This document shows positions 5,850 to 6,454 of a DNA stretch of 6,454 nucleotides, piece after piece. Where the stretch lies: contig JAQGJZ010000450.1 in NCBI GenBank assembly GCA_028290385.1, positions 1 to 6,454 of the forward strand, in the 5' to 3' direction. Position 1 is the first letter of the stretch, and each line of letters starts with the position of its first letter. The stretch is from Enterovirga sp. GTDB taxonomy: Bacteria; Pseudomonadota; Alphaproteobacteria; Rhizobiales; Beijerinckiaceae. A program made the translations under genes and the position numbers. The notes below the pieces were generated by a model. It saw nothing but the letters and a program-made list of their open reading frames with translations. It searched no databases and had not been told where the DNA came from.

Positions 5850-6452
5850 AAGGACACCGAGTTGAGCCAAGATCCCGAGGTCGACGAGATCGACCTCCTG
5901 CGGTCCCAGGAATACGCCCTTCTGGCGAACCTGCTCGCCCGCGCCCCCACTCGCGACCTGCTCGACCGGCTCGCGCGTCTGGAGGGCGATGCGAGCCCGC
6001 TCGGCCGGGCACACGCCGCGCTCGCCGAGGCCGCTCGCGTCACCGACGCGGAGGCCGTGTCGCGCGAGTATTTCGACCTCTTCATCGGGGTCGGACGGGG
6101 CGAGATCCTGCCTTACGCGTCGTATTACCTGACCGGGTTTCTCAATGAGCGCCCGCTGGCGCGGGTGCGCGAGGACCTGCAGGCGCTCGGGATCGAGACC
6201 TCCGAAGACGTGCGCGAGCCCGAGGACCACGTCGCTATTCTGTGCGAAATCATGGCCGGGTTGGCGGCGGGGCAGTTCGCGGCGGGGCCCGGCGCCGAGC
6301 GCCGGTTCTTCGAACAGCACCTCAAACCGTTCGCCGAACGTTTCTTTTCGGATCTCGAAACCGCGGCATCGTCGCGCTTCTACCGATCTGCCGGGGCGTT
6401 GGGGCGTTTGTTTATCGAAATCGAAGCAGAGGCCTTCGCGATCGAGAGCTGA
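5664..6452 (+). CDS. TorD/DmsD/NarJ-family molybdoenzyme chaperone with N-terminal helix-turn-helix-like domain
   Basis: A 262-residue cytoplasmic protein. From about residue 75 onward it is a TorD-family all-helical chaperone: LLRSQEYALLANLLARAP (78-95), EYFDLFIGVGRGEILPYASY (135-154) with the usual LF-x-G...LPY core, EPEDHVAILCEIMAGL (185-200) corresponding to the family's E-P-x-D-H...E-x-M motif, and HLKPFAERFFSDLE (219-232) with SRFYRSAG after it. The family binds the Tat signal and apoprotein of molybdenum enzymes and holds them until cofactor is inserted. About 62 residues precede this domain and resemble a Cro/YdaS-type DNA-binding helix-turn-helix, an unusual extra. The gene starts after a good GGGAG at 5655-5659. 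Codons 1-62 end in A or T in 18 cases against 9 for codons 63-124. The client is probably a formate dehydrogenase encoded just beyond the window; that is inferred from the neighbours. An internal ATG (codon 54) could make a chaperone-only form, but its ribosome binding site is poor. Confidence 0.9.
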   Translation: MRAEGIEEAVRAAGEAGVLARALGMSQPAVSSWTPGAADRGFAVAPATGGGRAMLRPDLFGDKDTELSQDPEVDEIDLLRSQEYALLANLLARAPTRDLLDRLARLEGDASPLGRAHAALAEAARVTDAEAVSREYFDLFIGVGRGEILPYASYYLTGFLNERPLARVREDLQALGIETSEDVREPEDHVAILCEIMAGLAAGQFAAGPGAERRFFEQHLKPFAERFFSDLETAASSRFYRSAGALGRLFIEIEAEAFAIES

Positions 6453-6454
6453 CC

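Noticed and set aside
1..6454. tRNA, rRNA, CRISPR array, insertion sequence or attachment site
   Set aside because: No cloverleaf-like segment, regularly spaced repeats, transposase-like protein or terminal inverted repeats were seen, and genes fill nearly the whole window.

Overview
The window is about 70% GC with strong G/C preference at third codon positions. Its gene set is the one usually found around membrane- or periplasm-linked formate dehydrogenases of Alphaproteobacteria (Hyphomicrobiales). The high GC, the gene set and the form of the TorD-like chaperone fit Methylobacteriaceae best. That placement is an inference from familiarity, not from a search.

Layout: a reverse-strand gene covers positions 1 to about 1982 and runs off the left edge. 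It encodes a large polyferredoxin with four cysteine-rich iron-sulfur motifs. About 107 bp separate it from a divergent forward block of five genes at 2090-5595: a biotin/lipoate ligase-like protein (DUF4444 type), then DUF6505, DUF6352, DUF3305 and DUF3306 proteins. Each junction in this block is a 4-base overlap (GTGA, GTGA, ATGA, ATGA), so it reads as one translationally coupled operon. After a 68 bp gap with a plausible promoter comes a TorD-family molybdoenzyme chaperone (5664-6452), whose stop codon lies 2 bases before the right edge.

How the genes may work together: TorD-type chaperones bind the twin-arginine signal and apoprotein of a molybdenum or tungsten enzyme until the cofactor is inserted. 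The polyferredoxin could move electrons or help mature iron-sulfur clusters. The ligase-like protein and the DUF proteins are conserved companions whose biochemistry is unknown to me. The enzyme itself (catalytic, iron-sulfur and cytochrome subunits) is not in the window and is expected just beyond the right edge.

The most interesting feature is the first ~60 residues of the TorD-like protein. They look like a Cro/YdaS-type helix-turn-helix DNA-binding domain fused in frame to the chaperone. Second is a ligase fold with replaced catalytic-motif residues, encoded first in an operon of uncharacterised accessory proteins. I saw no RNA genes, mobile elements, CRISPR arrays or convincing terminators.
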